A stretch of 60,000 nt of DNA from Takakia lepidozioides. Lineage: Eukaryota; Streptophyta; Takakiopsida; Takakiales; Takakiaceae. Made by a program: the position numbers and the translations under genes. The stretch's first letter is position 1. Each line of letters opens with the position of its first letter. Where the stretch lies: contig CM060734.1 of NCBI GenBank assembly GCA_030704615.1, positions 32,940,042 to 33,000,041 of the forward strand, written 5' to 3'. Positions 32,743-43,374 of the stretch are shown here, in pieces. The notes beneath the pieces are model-generated. The model did no database searches, was not told the DNA's origin, and saw only the letters and a program-made list of their open reading frames with translations.

Positions 32743-34790
32743 ATCTCAATGGTGGACAATGCAACAAAAATCAGGTGGTTGGAGATTTGGAATTCGGATC
32801 CACTTGTGAGGGATAAAAACATGTTCCCAACTCCAGAGAGGGACTCGAAAACACAAGCAATCACAGTTGTGAGCGACCACGCAATTGACCAGTGGCTTCA
32901 CAAAGCAACATTCTGGAGCCAGGTGAGGCTGTCAAAACCATTTGGAACTGACTCATTGTTTTCTTGTTGTCTGTCAAGTTCTCATAACCTTCTTCTTGAT
33001 GAGCGATGGCAGCACTGGGGGAGTCAATGACAGACTACAAAATCACCCATGGCTCTGCCCTGAATCACGCTGGAGGCCTATATCAGGAGATGGAAGGGGG
33101 TTGTGTGGAACAACTGCTTCTTCAGGGAGTTTGAAAGGGACAAAGGTATCTCCAGGTCAAATGCATTCAAAAACCAGTACAACAGTGAGCAAGCAATGAA
33201 GCGAGTCTTGTACAGGTATAGACTCCCCAATATGCAGTGGACTGATTCTCCTTTGTTGCTTGATGTGTGTGTCTTCCAAGGTTGTGTCAACGCAAGGTTG
33301 TTTGCTGCTTGCCCTGGACAAGATTTCGCTTCATTTCATCTTCATTGAACGGCGAATTTGTCTGACGTGAGGCTGTTTTGAGGGCACTTACAGTACCGCC
33401 AATCAACCTTGCGTCAACGCAAGGTTGATTGCGGGTGTGGAATTTCCATGTCAGGGCCTATTTTCATGAAAGGTTTTGGCTAAGGGTAGTTGTAGATTCC
33501 AGTTTCATCTTGATTGAACAGGAAATTTGTCTGGCGTGAGGCAATTTTGAGGGCACTTTCAGTACTTACCGCCAAAGAACCTTGCGTCAATGCACTTGAT
33601 TGCGGGTTCGGAATTTGCATGCGAGGGCCTATTTTCATGAATGGTTTTGGCTAAGGGTAGTTGTAGATTCTAGTTTCATGTTTCGTTTCATCAAGATTGA
33701 ACATGAAATTTGTCTGGTGTGAGGCAGTTTTGAGGGCACTTCCAATACCGCCAAACAACTTTGCGTCAACGCAAGGTTGATTGCGGGTTTGGAATTTGCA
33801 TGAGAGGGCCTATTTTCATGAAAGGTTTTGGGTCGGTGTAGTTTTTGATTCAAGCTTCATGGTTCGATTCATCTTGATTGAATAGGAAAATCGTCTAACC
33901 AGCGCGGGTGTGGAATTTCCATGCAAGGGCCTATTTACATAGCTGATTTTTGGTCAGGGTAGTATTAGATTCTAGTTCCATGGTTTGTTTGCAGGTACAC
34001 TTTTGCTTTGACAAGTGTGTTTGTGAGCAGTAATCAACCTTGTGTCAACACAAGGTTGAATCTCACTGCAAACTGATCATCTCAGGGATTTTTTCCCGGA
34101 TTTAAATACATTCGTTTGCTACCTCTAATTACCTTGCGTCAACGCAAGGTTGGTTACCGCTTGGCTGCGTATGTGTTTTTACAGGTTACACTTCACATTT
34201 GTGGTTCTGCCAATCAACCTTGCGTTGCAGCTTTAGAATTTGCATGCAATGATTGTGGTCATGGACTTGTGGGTCAGTTGAGTGGTTTGTTTCCAAGAGA
34301 ACTGCCAGCTTTTCTAAGTTTGTTTCTAAGCACGCATCAACCTTGCGTCAACGCAAGGTTGAATCGGGCTTAGAAATGGTCGATTCAGGGCTGGGCTGAG
34401 TGTGTTTTTGGACAGGTTGGACCTCTCCTCTTTTCAACCCTTCTACTGAAGAGGGGTTTGTATGTACTTGAATTGGAATGACCATCTGTGTTTTTGGGGT
34501 GTGTGGTTCAGGTACATGTATCATGTCCTCGTTCCAGGAAAGTACCTTAGCGATGACCCTGACTTCATCTACACATGGGCGGACCCCCCAATGAGAAGAC
34601 AATGTATACGGTTGGTATTGCCAGAGACTAGAGTAGGGCACACTTCAGAGACTGCAGGTGGTACCTTGATCTGCCCAAACAGGACACACCATTCGATGAA
34701 GTGGTTTTGAGGAACCTGAACGAGAACCCCGCTACACTAGCCCCGCTTATTGCATCTATCAGATTGGATATCTCTTGGTTTTAGATATTG
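32743..34790 (+). pseudogene. exon-like fragments of an unrecognised gene interrupted by a palindrome array
   Basis: Plus-strand blocks with coding character: 32743-32920 (KIRWLEIWNSDPLVRDK, ITVVSDHAIDQWLHKATF) ending at a good donor CCAG|GTGAGG; 33070-33280 (RRWKGVVWNNCFFREFER, MKRVLYRYRLPNMQW); 34512-34610 after an acceptor TTCAG|GT (MYHVLVPGKYLSDDPDF); and 34660-34780 (YLDLPKQDTPFDEVVLRN). The space between the second and third blocks is the palindrome array at 33278-34365, so the array behaves like a large intron. No domain is recognised. It is perhaps the same kind of mobile gene as 35649-36567. Confidence 0.4.
33278..34365. repeat. CAACCTTGCGT / ACGCAAGGTTG palindrome array with paired changes
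   Basis: Eight full or partial copies lie at about 33279, 33403, 33579, 33759, 34044, 34132, 34215 and 34339. The best have 11-base arms (CAACCTTGCGT and ACGCAAGGTTG) around CA. The copy at 34044 carries GTGT in one arm and ACAC in the other, a paired change that keeps the hairpin. Between them a second repeat recurs, of about 180 bp, with TCTGGCGTGAGGC, TGAGGGCACTT and CTATTTTCATGAAAGG words. Confidence 0.9.
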
Positions 34791-35396
34791 GATGTTTGAT
34801 TTCAATATATGTGTCGATGGGTTATATCCTTTTTATTTTGTACATGTAGGTCACATGAGATCTCCCGTCCTAAATACGATACCAACTCTATACATTTTTT
34901 ACAATTGGATCCGGCGAATAAACGAATGGGCTTGCCGCCATTGTCGAAGTCTAGGATAAGCGAATTCGAACGAATTTTCTTAGGAATGTTGAGGTTCGGA
35001 AACCTGGTGGAAATTTTGCGAAATGCATAGATTGTGAGATGTTCAGCTTCGGCTGCTCAACGGGGCATAACGGGCCCCCTTGCTCTCCCACAAGACCCTC
35101 GAACTAATCGGGCCTAGTGGAAATTCCCGTTGGTTGTTGGCAATCCGGAATAGCTCCCCACACCTTGGTCGCTTTCCGGCTTGCTTGCTTACTCACTAGC
35201 TTTTGGTCACCAATGGGCAGCTTGCACCGTTCTCGGGGTTACTACTCCCTATATATACTTCTATAGGTGTTAGCGGGAATTCCACAAACAGCCTTGAGTC
35301 CAAATCTGGTGCACCACCACCAAGACCCTCGACTCCATGTGATGAGTCGCGGTGAGTCTTGGCCCACCCACCACGGCCCCAATGGACCATGGTGAT
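34791..35396. other. no gene recognised
   Basis: Mixed sequence between the coding fragments and the CACTA end at 35397. Frames at 35196-35499 overlap on several strands and have no known motif. Confidence 0.3.
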
Positions 35397-35620
35397 CACT
35401 ACAACAGATGAGCGTTTTTATGACTGCACATACGACTATTTTTTCAGTCCTATATGTGTTCATGAGTACATCACTTTGTAGTGAAAAAAACCCTACCATA
35501 GCGACTAGTCTTTAGGACTGCGTTTTGCAAGTCATAGTTGTGACTGCGTGCGTGGCACCTGGAGTCATGCATAATAGAGTGATATAGTTGTCACGGACAT
35601 AGCCCAGAGGAACTTACCAG
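35397..35620 (+). mobile_element. CACTA element left terminus
   Basis: CACTACAACAGATGAGCG followed by TTTTTATGACT at 35397 matches the orphan end at 2882-2909. Subterminal AGTCATA, GACTGC and AGTCCTA words follow for about 200 bp. It points to the right, toward the CACTA transposase at 43375-44690 on the same strand, but no matching right end (CATCTNTTGTAGTG) is visible downstream. Whether they belong together is open. The preceding trinucleotide is GAT. Confidence 0.7.
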
Positions 35621-35648
35621 GAGTAAATACCAAGCAAATGCCAGGGCT

Positions 35649-36567
35649 ATGAAGGCGCAATCGGATCCCCAACCAGAGGACGCGGAAAGACTGAAAGTAG
35701 AGGAGGCAGCCAAGCAGAAAGCACTGAGAAAATCAGCCAAGGCGGCAGCGTTGGCGAAGGAGCAGATGGAGAAGCAGGCAGCTGAGCAGCCCAAGGACAG
35801 GAAGAAAAGAATGCGCAAACAGGGGCAAGAGACGAAGAACCCCACACCCAAGAAGAAGAAGCAGCAACACAGTCAGCCAGATGAGGAGGATTCCGATGAC
35901 AATTTCCAGGAGGAAAACACCCAGGGGGCCACACCTCGTCCAAAAATTCACAAGGGCTAGCGCTCCGGGGGGTCGGCTGCGAAGAGATCACTATACAAGG
36001 ATGCACCTGGTAGACCCTACCGTGCGGTGCACATTGCGGGCAGGGAAGTCCTCAAAACACCCACAATTGTGGAGTGTGTTAATGAAAATTTCCTAACTGC
36101 TCTGACCAGAAGGCTGGAGATAACGAGATTGAGGAAGGCGATCGAGGCCCACCAGGGGAAGGGGAAGAGGAAGGCCACTGGCAATGATATGGAAGACACT
36201 CCTGGCTACACAAAGATGATGGAGTATTTTGTGGCGATGAGCCACGGCAAAAAGAGCACAGTCGGGGGCAGGGCGGTGACAGCCTCCATCGACATGATCC
36301 TTGTGGATATCCCGGATGGGCAGGAGATACTGGGGCTGGGCTCAGTACCCTGGTGGAACAAGTACGACGAAAGATACTGGAGCCACACATTCGGGTTTGC
36401 AGCCAACATGTTGGACGACGTTGGCTGTGTTGTTGTGCTAGCAGCCGATGGAGAAGTCACTGAGAATGATATCAAAGTATGGACGGGGAGAAGTGCAGCA
36501 CCCATCCTGAAAAAGATCTGGACTTGCATCAACACGCAGGGTCTTCTCAACGATGGCCAGAAGGTAT
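35649..36567 (+). pseudogene. unrecognised coding exon, one in-frame stop
   Basis: The frame runs from MKAQSDPQPEDAERLKVEE through a long Lys/Ala/Gln helix (KQKALRKSAKAAALAKEQ) and a basic patch PTPKKKKQQ. A TAG at 35958 interrupts it, and the same frame continues RSGGSAAKRSLYKDAPG, LRKAIEAHQGKGKRKATGND, TFGFAANMLDDVGCVVVLA and APILKKIWTCINTQGLL. It ends at a donor CAGAAG|GTATGT at 36567. The following intron-like sequence is the palindrome array at 36595-37800. The N-terminal half is probably coiled coil. I do not recognise a domain. It lies just inside the CACTA left end. Confidence 0.45.
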
Positions 36568-36594
36568 GTTGTGGTTCTCCTCTGCTATTGCAGG

Positions 36595-37800
36595 TAATTC
36601 GAATCCCCGATGGATGGAAATCCGGCGCCGAATTTCCATCCAGCAGGTAAGTCGGATCGCTTGCGTATGGATATTCGGCGCTGAATTTCCATTCACCAGG
36701 TATTTCATCGCTCAGAATTACCTTCGTGCAGGTAATTCTGATCGATGGATTACCTTCCTACCTTCATCGATCAGAATTACCTGCAGGAAGGTAGTTCTCA
36801 GATCAGAATTACCTGCAGGAAGGTAATTCTGAGCGATGAAATACCTGGTGAATGGAAATTCGGCGCCGAATATCCATACGCCAGCGACCCGACTTACCTG
36901 CTGGATGGAAATTCAGCGCCGAATTTCCATCCGTCCGGGATTCGAATTACCTGCAGGATGGAAATGCGGCGCCGGATTTCCATCCGTCCGGGATTCCACT
37001 TACCTACAGGATGGAAATCCGGCGCCGGATTTCCATCCATCGGGGATTCGAATTACCTGCAGGATGGAAATGCGGCGCCGGATTTCCATCCATCCGGGAT
37101 TCCACTTACCTGCTGGATGGAAATTCGGCGCCGAATTTCCATCCGGGGGATGGTCTCTGTCGGAGAGGTGTCGGCCTCTCCGCCGCTCTGTTGGATATTC
37201 GGTGCCGAATTTCCGTCCGGGGGTTGAAATATGACGGCCAGGTGCCGACCTCTCCCCCCTCCCCGACTGCATTGGAACGGCCCCGGATTGAAATTCGGCG
37301 CCGTTTTCCCATCTGGGGAGGTTTTTATGTCGGCCAGTTTTCGGTCTGACCCCCCAACACGACTTCCTTTGGGAGGGCCCGGATGGAAATTCGGTGCCGA
37401 ATCTCCATCCAGGGGATGCTCTCTGTCGAACACGTGCCGACCTCTACGCCCGAGGCGACTTCATCCGGGCGTCCCCTGTTCGATATTCGGTGCCGAATTT
37501 CCGTCCGGGGGTTGAAATGTGACGGCCAAGTGCCGGCCTCTCCCCCTCCCCGAGTGCATCCAAACCGCCCCGGATGGAAATTCGGCGCCGTTTTTCCATC
37601 TGGGGATGTTTTTATGCCGGCCAGTTTTCGGCTTGACCCCCCGACACGACTTCCTTTGGGGGGCCCGGATGGAAATTCGGCGCCGAATCTCCATCCAGGG
37701 GATGTTCTCTGTCGCACACGCGCCGGCCTCTGCGCCCGAGGCAACTTCATCCGGGCTTCCCCTGTTGGATATTGGGTGCCGAATTTCCATTTGGGGGTAG
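36595..37800. repeat. array of long GGCGCC-centred palindromes
   Basis: About ten to fifteen units pair the half-site GGATGGAAATTCGGC with its reverse complement, giving palindromes of up to about 30 bp. In the first part (36610-37145) they are separated by GAATTACCTGCAG and TCCGGGATTC words. In the second part (37145-37800) they alternate with a segment of about 300 bp (GTTTTTATGTCGGCCAG, GGGGATG, GTGCCGACCTCT) that itself repeats. Variants in one arm (CGGCGCCGG against CGGCGCCGA) are frequent. All open frames here are repeat translations. Confidence 0.9.
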
Positions 37801-38092
37801 TAATGTGACGGCACGGTGCCGGCTTCTCCCCTTCAGCCGTCATCATCCGGACGGCCCCCACTTTCTGACTGCATACCGTTGGCAGTTATTGCGCAAAGAC
37901 CAGGGGCCGCATTCCGGAGACAAGGTTCATTAACACTCTGACTGTGGATTTTTGAGATAGTTGGCTCCCTGGATTTGGATCAGGCTTCGTCGCTCGGACA
38001 AATCGGCATCGCATTCATTCCCATCGCTGCATCCCCCTTCTATCAGGGAGCTTCCCCGCACGCCATCCTGCAGTCTTGTGTGCACATCTCCC

Positions 38093-40699
38093 ATGGCGGA
38101 AAACCCGAGCGCTACAGTGTACTGCCCTCCTCACGAGCATAGAGCTTCATTTCCGTGCAGAGGGGACATCTGCCGGGTGATGGAGAAATATCTGTGCGTT
38201 CGATACCACCTGAAACCGGGGTCGGGTTTTTTGGAGGAGGAAAGGAAGGACTCTAACGGCCTTGTTGTCGAGAGTATTGTTGTGCTCCACGATGATTTCG
38301 GCGATGGCAGGGAATGGCGAGTTCCACCATCGGACAACGTCATATACAGGGTTGTTGGGGACTTCATTTGCCCGTCAAATGCACCTTCTATCCTGGCGCC
38401 TTCCACGAAACAATCCGCGAATCAGAGAGTGGCTACCTCAAAGAGTGGCTACCTCAAAGAGAGAAGTCCGCAACGAAGTAAATCCAGAGCCGAACCCATC
38501 CATGAAGACGAGCGAGAACCGGGTTGTTCACAACCTGTCCGACTCAGACGAGGTCATGGAAGTTCCGAGGTCGTCCTGGAGATCAGGCAAGTCCTCAATG
38601 GACGTCAGTGGAGGAGGGAGTCATATTCCCAGCACGAGCACCGCAGTTCGATCTATTCTTGAAATTCTGCGAGGGCTTCACCTGGAGGGACACAGGTCGG
38701 AGCTGGCCGGGCTGGACTACAGCAAGTTCACAATTAAATCGGTTACATGCCTTCCCGCCGACGTCGACGGTAATATCTTCTTTGAGTTCCCTCCTCGGGC
38801 GGACTACTCGAGGGCATCCGGAATGTTGACAGATATGGATAGAAAACATGACGGTCATCCTTGGTGCGTTACCAAAACCACCAGCATGAAGATGCTCGAT
38901 GGTGTGCGGGTGCGCTACGTTGTTTGTGCGGGCGCGTTGCGGTGTTTCTCCCCAACTTGCTTCCACTTTAAATCCAGAGGTCACAGGAACGAGACCGATT
39001 GGACAGGCACAGCTCATCAACCATTTCAGGCTCAGGAGAAGGTTCCGAACTCCACATTTAAGCATTGCTGGAGTCGGTGTCCCACGTATGTTCACCGAAT
39101 GTCCGAAACCACATTGTCTCATGCAAACAGAAAATTGGGCGTGGCTCGGATATGCACTCCATTCTAGAGGTGAAGCGACGATGTGGATATGACTACATTC
39201 ATGGAAGTAGGTTTCCAGGACAAGGGACTGAGGCAGATCGTTGTTTCGTATTCAAAATGTCCACGTGTGGACCTGGCAGCGGCGTCGAACTGGTCGACAG
39301 GATTACGAGTGGGAACTTGTCAAACAGTTGGGTCATGTTCGACCATATCAAGCGAATTACAAATCACCAGTGGGTAACAATGGGTGCACATGTCTACGAC
39401 ACCCACTGCAAGATGCTAATGACAATTGCTATTTGTGAGATGAAAGGAGAGGACACACAATCTTCTTTGGCAGGGAATAAACGAACAGATGGCCAAGGCG
39501 GGATTGCCCCCTCCCAATTTCCGTGGTTTCATGGCGGACAACGCACAAGCAAATTGGGCTGCCATCCGAAGGGTGTACGGGCAAGACCCCAATGTTCCCA
39601 TGGAAGGCAAGGAGAGATCTTGTGGGTTCCATTTTCTGCAGAGCCTTTCGCAGTACACAACCAGGCTCGTGGCGCCAGATTTCAGAGAGGAGCACCGTTC
39701 CATGTGCCTTGCGTGGAAGCGCGCTCCCACCTTGGATGATGCAGAGACACAGTTTGCATGCATACGGGCTTGGTGGACATCATCAGGTGCTGTAAGGAAA
39801 TCAGACGAGGGAGTAATGGTCAGTTGGCTAGCATGGTGGCATTATCGTTTCCTCCAGTTCGGCGACTATATGTGGGAGGTGAGTTGCACGAATTCGCGTC
39901 TCGTTGAATATTATTCTTGGCCATATTTGTAATTTGCTTGTAACCTGAACATGTGCTTGTGCAGGAAATGTGTCTCGACTCCGACACCGACATGCCCACG
40001 ACAAACATGGCCGAATCAGTGCACTCTTCCTGGCGTGCCTCCTCTGCAGCGCATCTGGTGGACATCCTCGCTGCCACAACGGAGGACATCCTCACTGCCA
40101 CAACGGAGGACATTGTGAGGTCAATTATGCAGCAATGCAGGTACAACGTGTTCTTGAAAGGGAAACAGTGGGGCTTGGGGCCAGACAGGCAGGAAATGGT
40201 GCAACGCATAGACATCCCGGCCCACGCATTTCCGGTTTCTCAGACCCAGCCATTGCAGACTGCTCGGTCCAGTAGAGACAGATTGGACAATTCTGCACAT
40301 CCCACAATGCGATTCGGAAGAGTGAAGAGACGACACCCTCCCAACAAGTTGAATGAGACTCGGATTGCCAATGCTCTTGGGATGACTTGCACTATTCAGA
40401 GCTCCGTGGACGTACCCCCACCCGACCTTGGGCGTGTGTATCGGATGGCAACGGCCGGCTCGGCTGTACGCGACGATGTATACACAATTACGATTGGAGT
40501 GGAGCCGACTTGCAATTGTACGGACTTCTCGTTGATGGAAGCAAAGAAGGGTTCCAAGTATTATCCGTGCAAGCATTTGTATTACATTTACCTGAAGAGG
40601 TTGAGGATGAATGTGATTATTGATGACTTTATTCATGCACCGGCGTTGAGCATGAACGAGCTGCACAAACTCCTCCTTAGGGATTCCAGAAATCATTGA
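38093..40699 (+). pseudogene. MULE-like transposase with SWIM finger, frameshifted
   Basis: Start at the ATG at 38093 (MAENPSATVYCPPHEHRA). A 16-bp tandem duplication (38427-38442 and 38443-38458) shifts the frame. The reading then goes through RYVVCAGALRCFSPTCFHF (Cys-rich), another shift near 39130, FPGQGTEADRCFVFKMST, a third near 39450, and FRGFMADNAQANWAAIRR, the Asp-bearing transposase segment. An 86-bp intron (39879-39964, GAG|GTGAGT to GTGCAG|GAA, phase 0) joins to MCLDSDTDMPTTNMAESV. A SWIM finger follows (CNCTDFS, then YYPCKHLYYIYLK) before the stop. MULE transposases move DNA by cut and paste; SWIM binds DNA or protein. Three shifts make this copy inactive. The family call rests on the overall order, not on a verified catalytic triad. 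Confidence 0.65.
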
Positions 40700-40854
40700 T
40701 GGGGCAAAGGGAATCCTCCATATGGATATTTTCAATTGCATTTTGCTGTATCAGACTTTTTTTTTGCAGTGTAATGAAATGCACCCCAAAACTCCTGGAA
40801 TGAGGCAATATTCCATTCAAACTGAGATCCAACAGAAGCAGTTGTGGGGCCATT

Positions 40855-41165
40855 TCTGGAAAAATGGCGCCGAATTTCTCTTTTTGGGGCCGAAAACTGA
40901 CTAAGTCCCAACATGCACTGGTACCTGTGTCTGGGAAAATGGCGCCGAATTTCTCTTTTTTGGGCCAAAAACTGGCTAAGTCCCAACATGCACTGGTACC
41001 GTGTCTGGAAAAATGGCGCCGAAATTTCTTTTTTTTGGGCCGAAAACTGGCTAAGTCCCAACATGCACTGGTACAGTGTCTGGAAAAATGGCGCCGAATT
41101 TCCCTATTTTGCGCCGAAAACTGGCTAAGTCCGAACATGCACTGGAAAAATGGCGCCGAATTACC
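40855..41165 (+). repeat. 75-bp tandem satellite, about five copies
   Basis: Units begin at ATGGCGCCGAATTTC (40864, 40939, 41013, 41088, 41150; steps 75, 74, 75, 62) and share CTAAGTCCCAACATGCACTGG. They share the GGCGCCGAATTTC half-site with the array on the other side of the MULE-like gene. Confidence 0.95.
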
Positions 41166-41300
41166 TGTCATGAGGGGACCTATAGCCGCGGAATTCGGCA
41201 CCATTTTTCGCCAGAGAGACCTATTACCGCGAAATACGTCGCCGTTTTTTCAAGTTACGGACCCTATTACCGCGAAATTCGGCGCCATATTTGCACATGT
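41166..41300 (+). repeat. three copies of a unit of about 52 bp with CCGCGAAATTCGGCGCC
   Basis: Units near 41176, 41216 and 41262 share GACCTATTACCGCGAAAT followed by a GGCGCC-like word. They may be the terminal part of the MULE-like element. A terminal inverted repeat partner was not identified on the left. Confidence 0.6.
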
Positions 41301-41429
41301 CGCTGGGAATTGGCATGAGCGGAAGACGAAATATCATGAGCACAACTGTCAAAACTGCAATTTTCCCTTCAAGGGGCCGAATAATATATCTGTTTTTCCT
41401 GACACATTGCATTAAATTATTGTTTTTTA

Positions 41430-43374
41430 TTGTTTTTTATTTTCGAAATTTGTACTTCTGCTCATGAAAACCGATTGTCTTACTACTCTGCTCATGCTCA
41501 TGAAATAGCAAACCTCTCTTGGACTCTAGGCTTCTTTGCACCGAGCTATGGCGGCTGCGAAGAAATCAACAAGGTATTCTTGCTCTTTCGGCTCCCACAC
41601 ACCACCAATAGTAGCCCTAAGCCATGAGGAAGATGGTTGCCACAAACCAAGCCTTCTTTCTCACTTAGACTCCCCAAACACGCCACTAAACTCAATGGCA
41701 AACAACCAAGCCTTGCTGGTTTCCAGCCCTTGTGAGCACTCATTCAAGCGTTTTCCTTGGCCATAGCATCTGTCTTAGAGCCTATTTCAGCCCCCTACAC
41801 CTGCCACTTCAAGAGCCATGCTCTATCTAGGCTTGAGGTTGAAACGCCAACTCAGAACACGCTCTACAAGTGTCGGACTGTCACATAAGAGCAGATCAGC
41901 CCCTTATCTTCTCTTCTAGTTCTCTAAAGCTTGAAAATAAAAGCCCAATGGACTGAAGGCATGCTCCACACATGCCCCACTCTCACCACAAGAGAATCAG
42001 CCCCTTTGCTTCCTTTCTTGCACCCACCAACCTGAAAATACAAGCTTCAGCGGGCTGGAAGCATGGTCCACACATGCCCTACAGGGAATCCTTTCTTGCA
42101 CTCCCAAACCTTAAAGTACAAGCCTTCAACAGGCTGAAAGCATGCTCCACACATGCATTGCCCTCACATAAGGGAAGTCAGCCCTTCCCTCTTCCTTGCT
42201 TGCCCTCCAAGCTTGAAGATGGAAGCTTCAATGAGCTGAATACATGCTCCACACATGCAACCTCTTCACACAAGAGGTATCAGCCCCCTATCGTGGCTCC
42301 TTGGCTCCTTGATGCTCTCTAAGACAAGACTAAGCACTCCACAGCCTTTGCCAAGCTCCTGAAACCCTAAGGCTTACATTTCCAGCCACAAGACACTCCT
42401 CTTGTGGTGCAAGAGCTCTTCTTCCAAGCTTTGAAACCCTAGGTGCACATTCCATGGCCTTGCCGCACCTCTTAGCTCCTATTCCAGTCCTGCTCTTGCC
42501 ATGACAAGAGCCCTCTCAATGCTGAAGCTCGAGATTGAAACCCAATCTCAATATACTCCACAAAGTGCATTGATTTGCCCCAAGCCAAATCAGCCCTTTT
42601 GCTTGGTCTTGCAATCCTTCACACAATGAAAGCTCGCATTCCCAAGTCCAGTTCTCAGCTTTGCCACCAAAGCCACTATAACCTGCTCTTGACTGGTCCT
42701 CTTCCCAATCGTGCTTGCTCATGCATGTACACAATCTGAAACCATCAAGGTGCTCTGGAATTACCTGCATCATGGTGCTTTCATCTCTGAAGCTGAAGAT
42801 AGAATGCCAAGGTCTACCACCTCGTAACCCACATTGCCTCCGCTTCTAACAACCAAGGGCTCCACGGTGCTCCTTGCATAACAACCTGGTTTCTCTCATC
42901 CTCAAGCAAAAACCACAAGTGCTACAACTAACTCGTATGTGGCACTCACGGATACGAGCTCATCTTTCTCGAGTGATAAAGAAGAAGAATACAAGCACAA
43001 GCTCATGCGAGCTCACAAAGCTGAAGCATAAACTCATGCATATATAACTTCATCACTCAAATACAAGTCAAGCCAAGTGCACCCCACGCCATGGGGAATC
43101 CATACTATGGCGCCATAGCTAGGTGTGGTGAGGCTCAACTTGAGAAAGATGAGCCTCCCGCGCTTGCCGTGAAGATAACCACTCCAGGGCCTAAATCTGC
43201 CTTGACCCCTGGATTGACACTTGGGCCAATCCCAAATGTCAATATGTAAAAGCTAGCTATTTCCTAGCTAGTTTCACGCTAGTGGTAAAATAACTTGACA
43301 CCTGGCCCTAAAAGCGTTGTGAATGAGAACATTGACGTATACCTGCAACCTCTACTTGAGGAGTTGTTAGAATT
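41430..43374. other. non-coding stretch upstream of the CACTA gene
   Basis: Apart from the tandem repeat, the sequence is enriched in short GCTTGAAG and CAAGCC words and in a small palindromic patch (ATACTATGGCGCCATAGCTA near 43110). No conserved protein is visible. It may be the subterminal region of the CACTA element whose transposase starts near 43375. Confidence 0.35.
41940..42330 (+). repeat. tandem repeat of about 90-110 bp
   Basis: Four clear units carry GCATG(C/G)TCCACACATGC followed by a CTCACA-AGAG-like segment, then ATCAGCCCC. Further decayed units lie at about 41840 and 42540. The surrounding 41430-43370 region has no recognised gene; frames there are translations of the repeat. 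Confidence 0.8.

Noticed and set aside
2882-35425. One 32-kb CACTA element bounded by the ends at 2909 and 35397.
   Set aside because: The ends point away from each other and the flanking trinucleotides (ACG, GAT) do not match.
36745-37861. Overlapping open frames with DGNSAPNFHP and WKFGAEFPS-type peptides on both strands.
   Set aside because: They only reflect the long palindromes, which read similarly on both strands.
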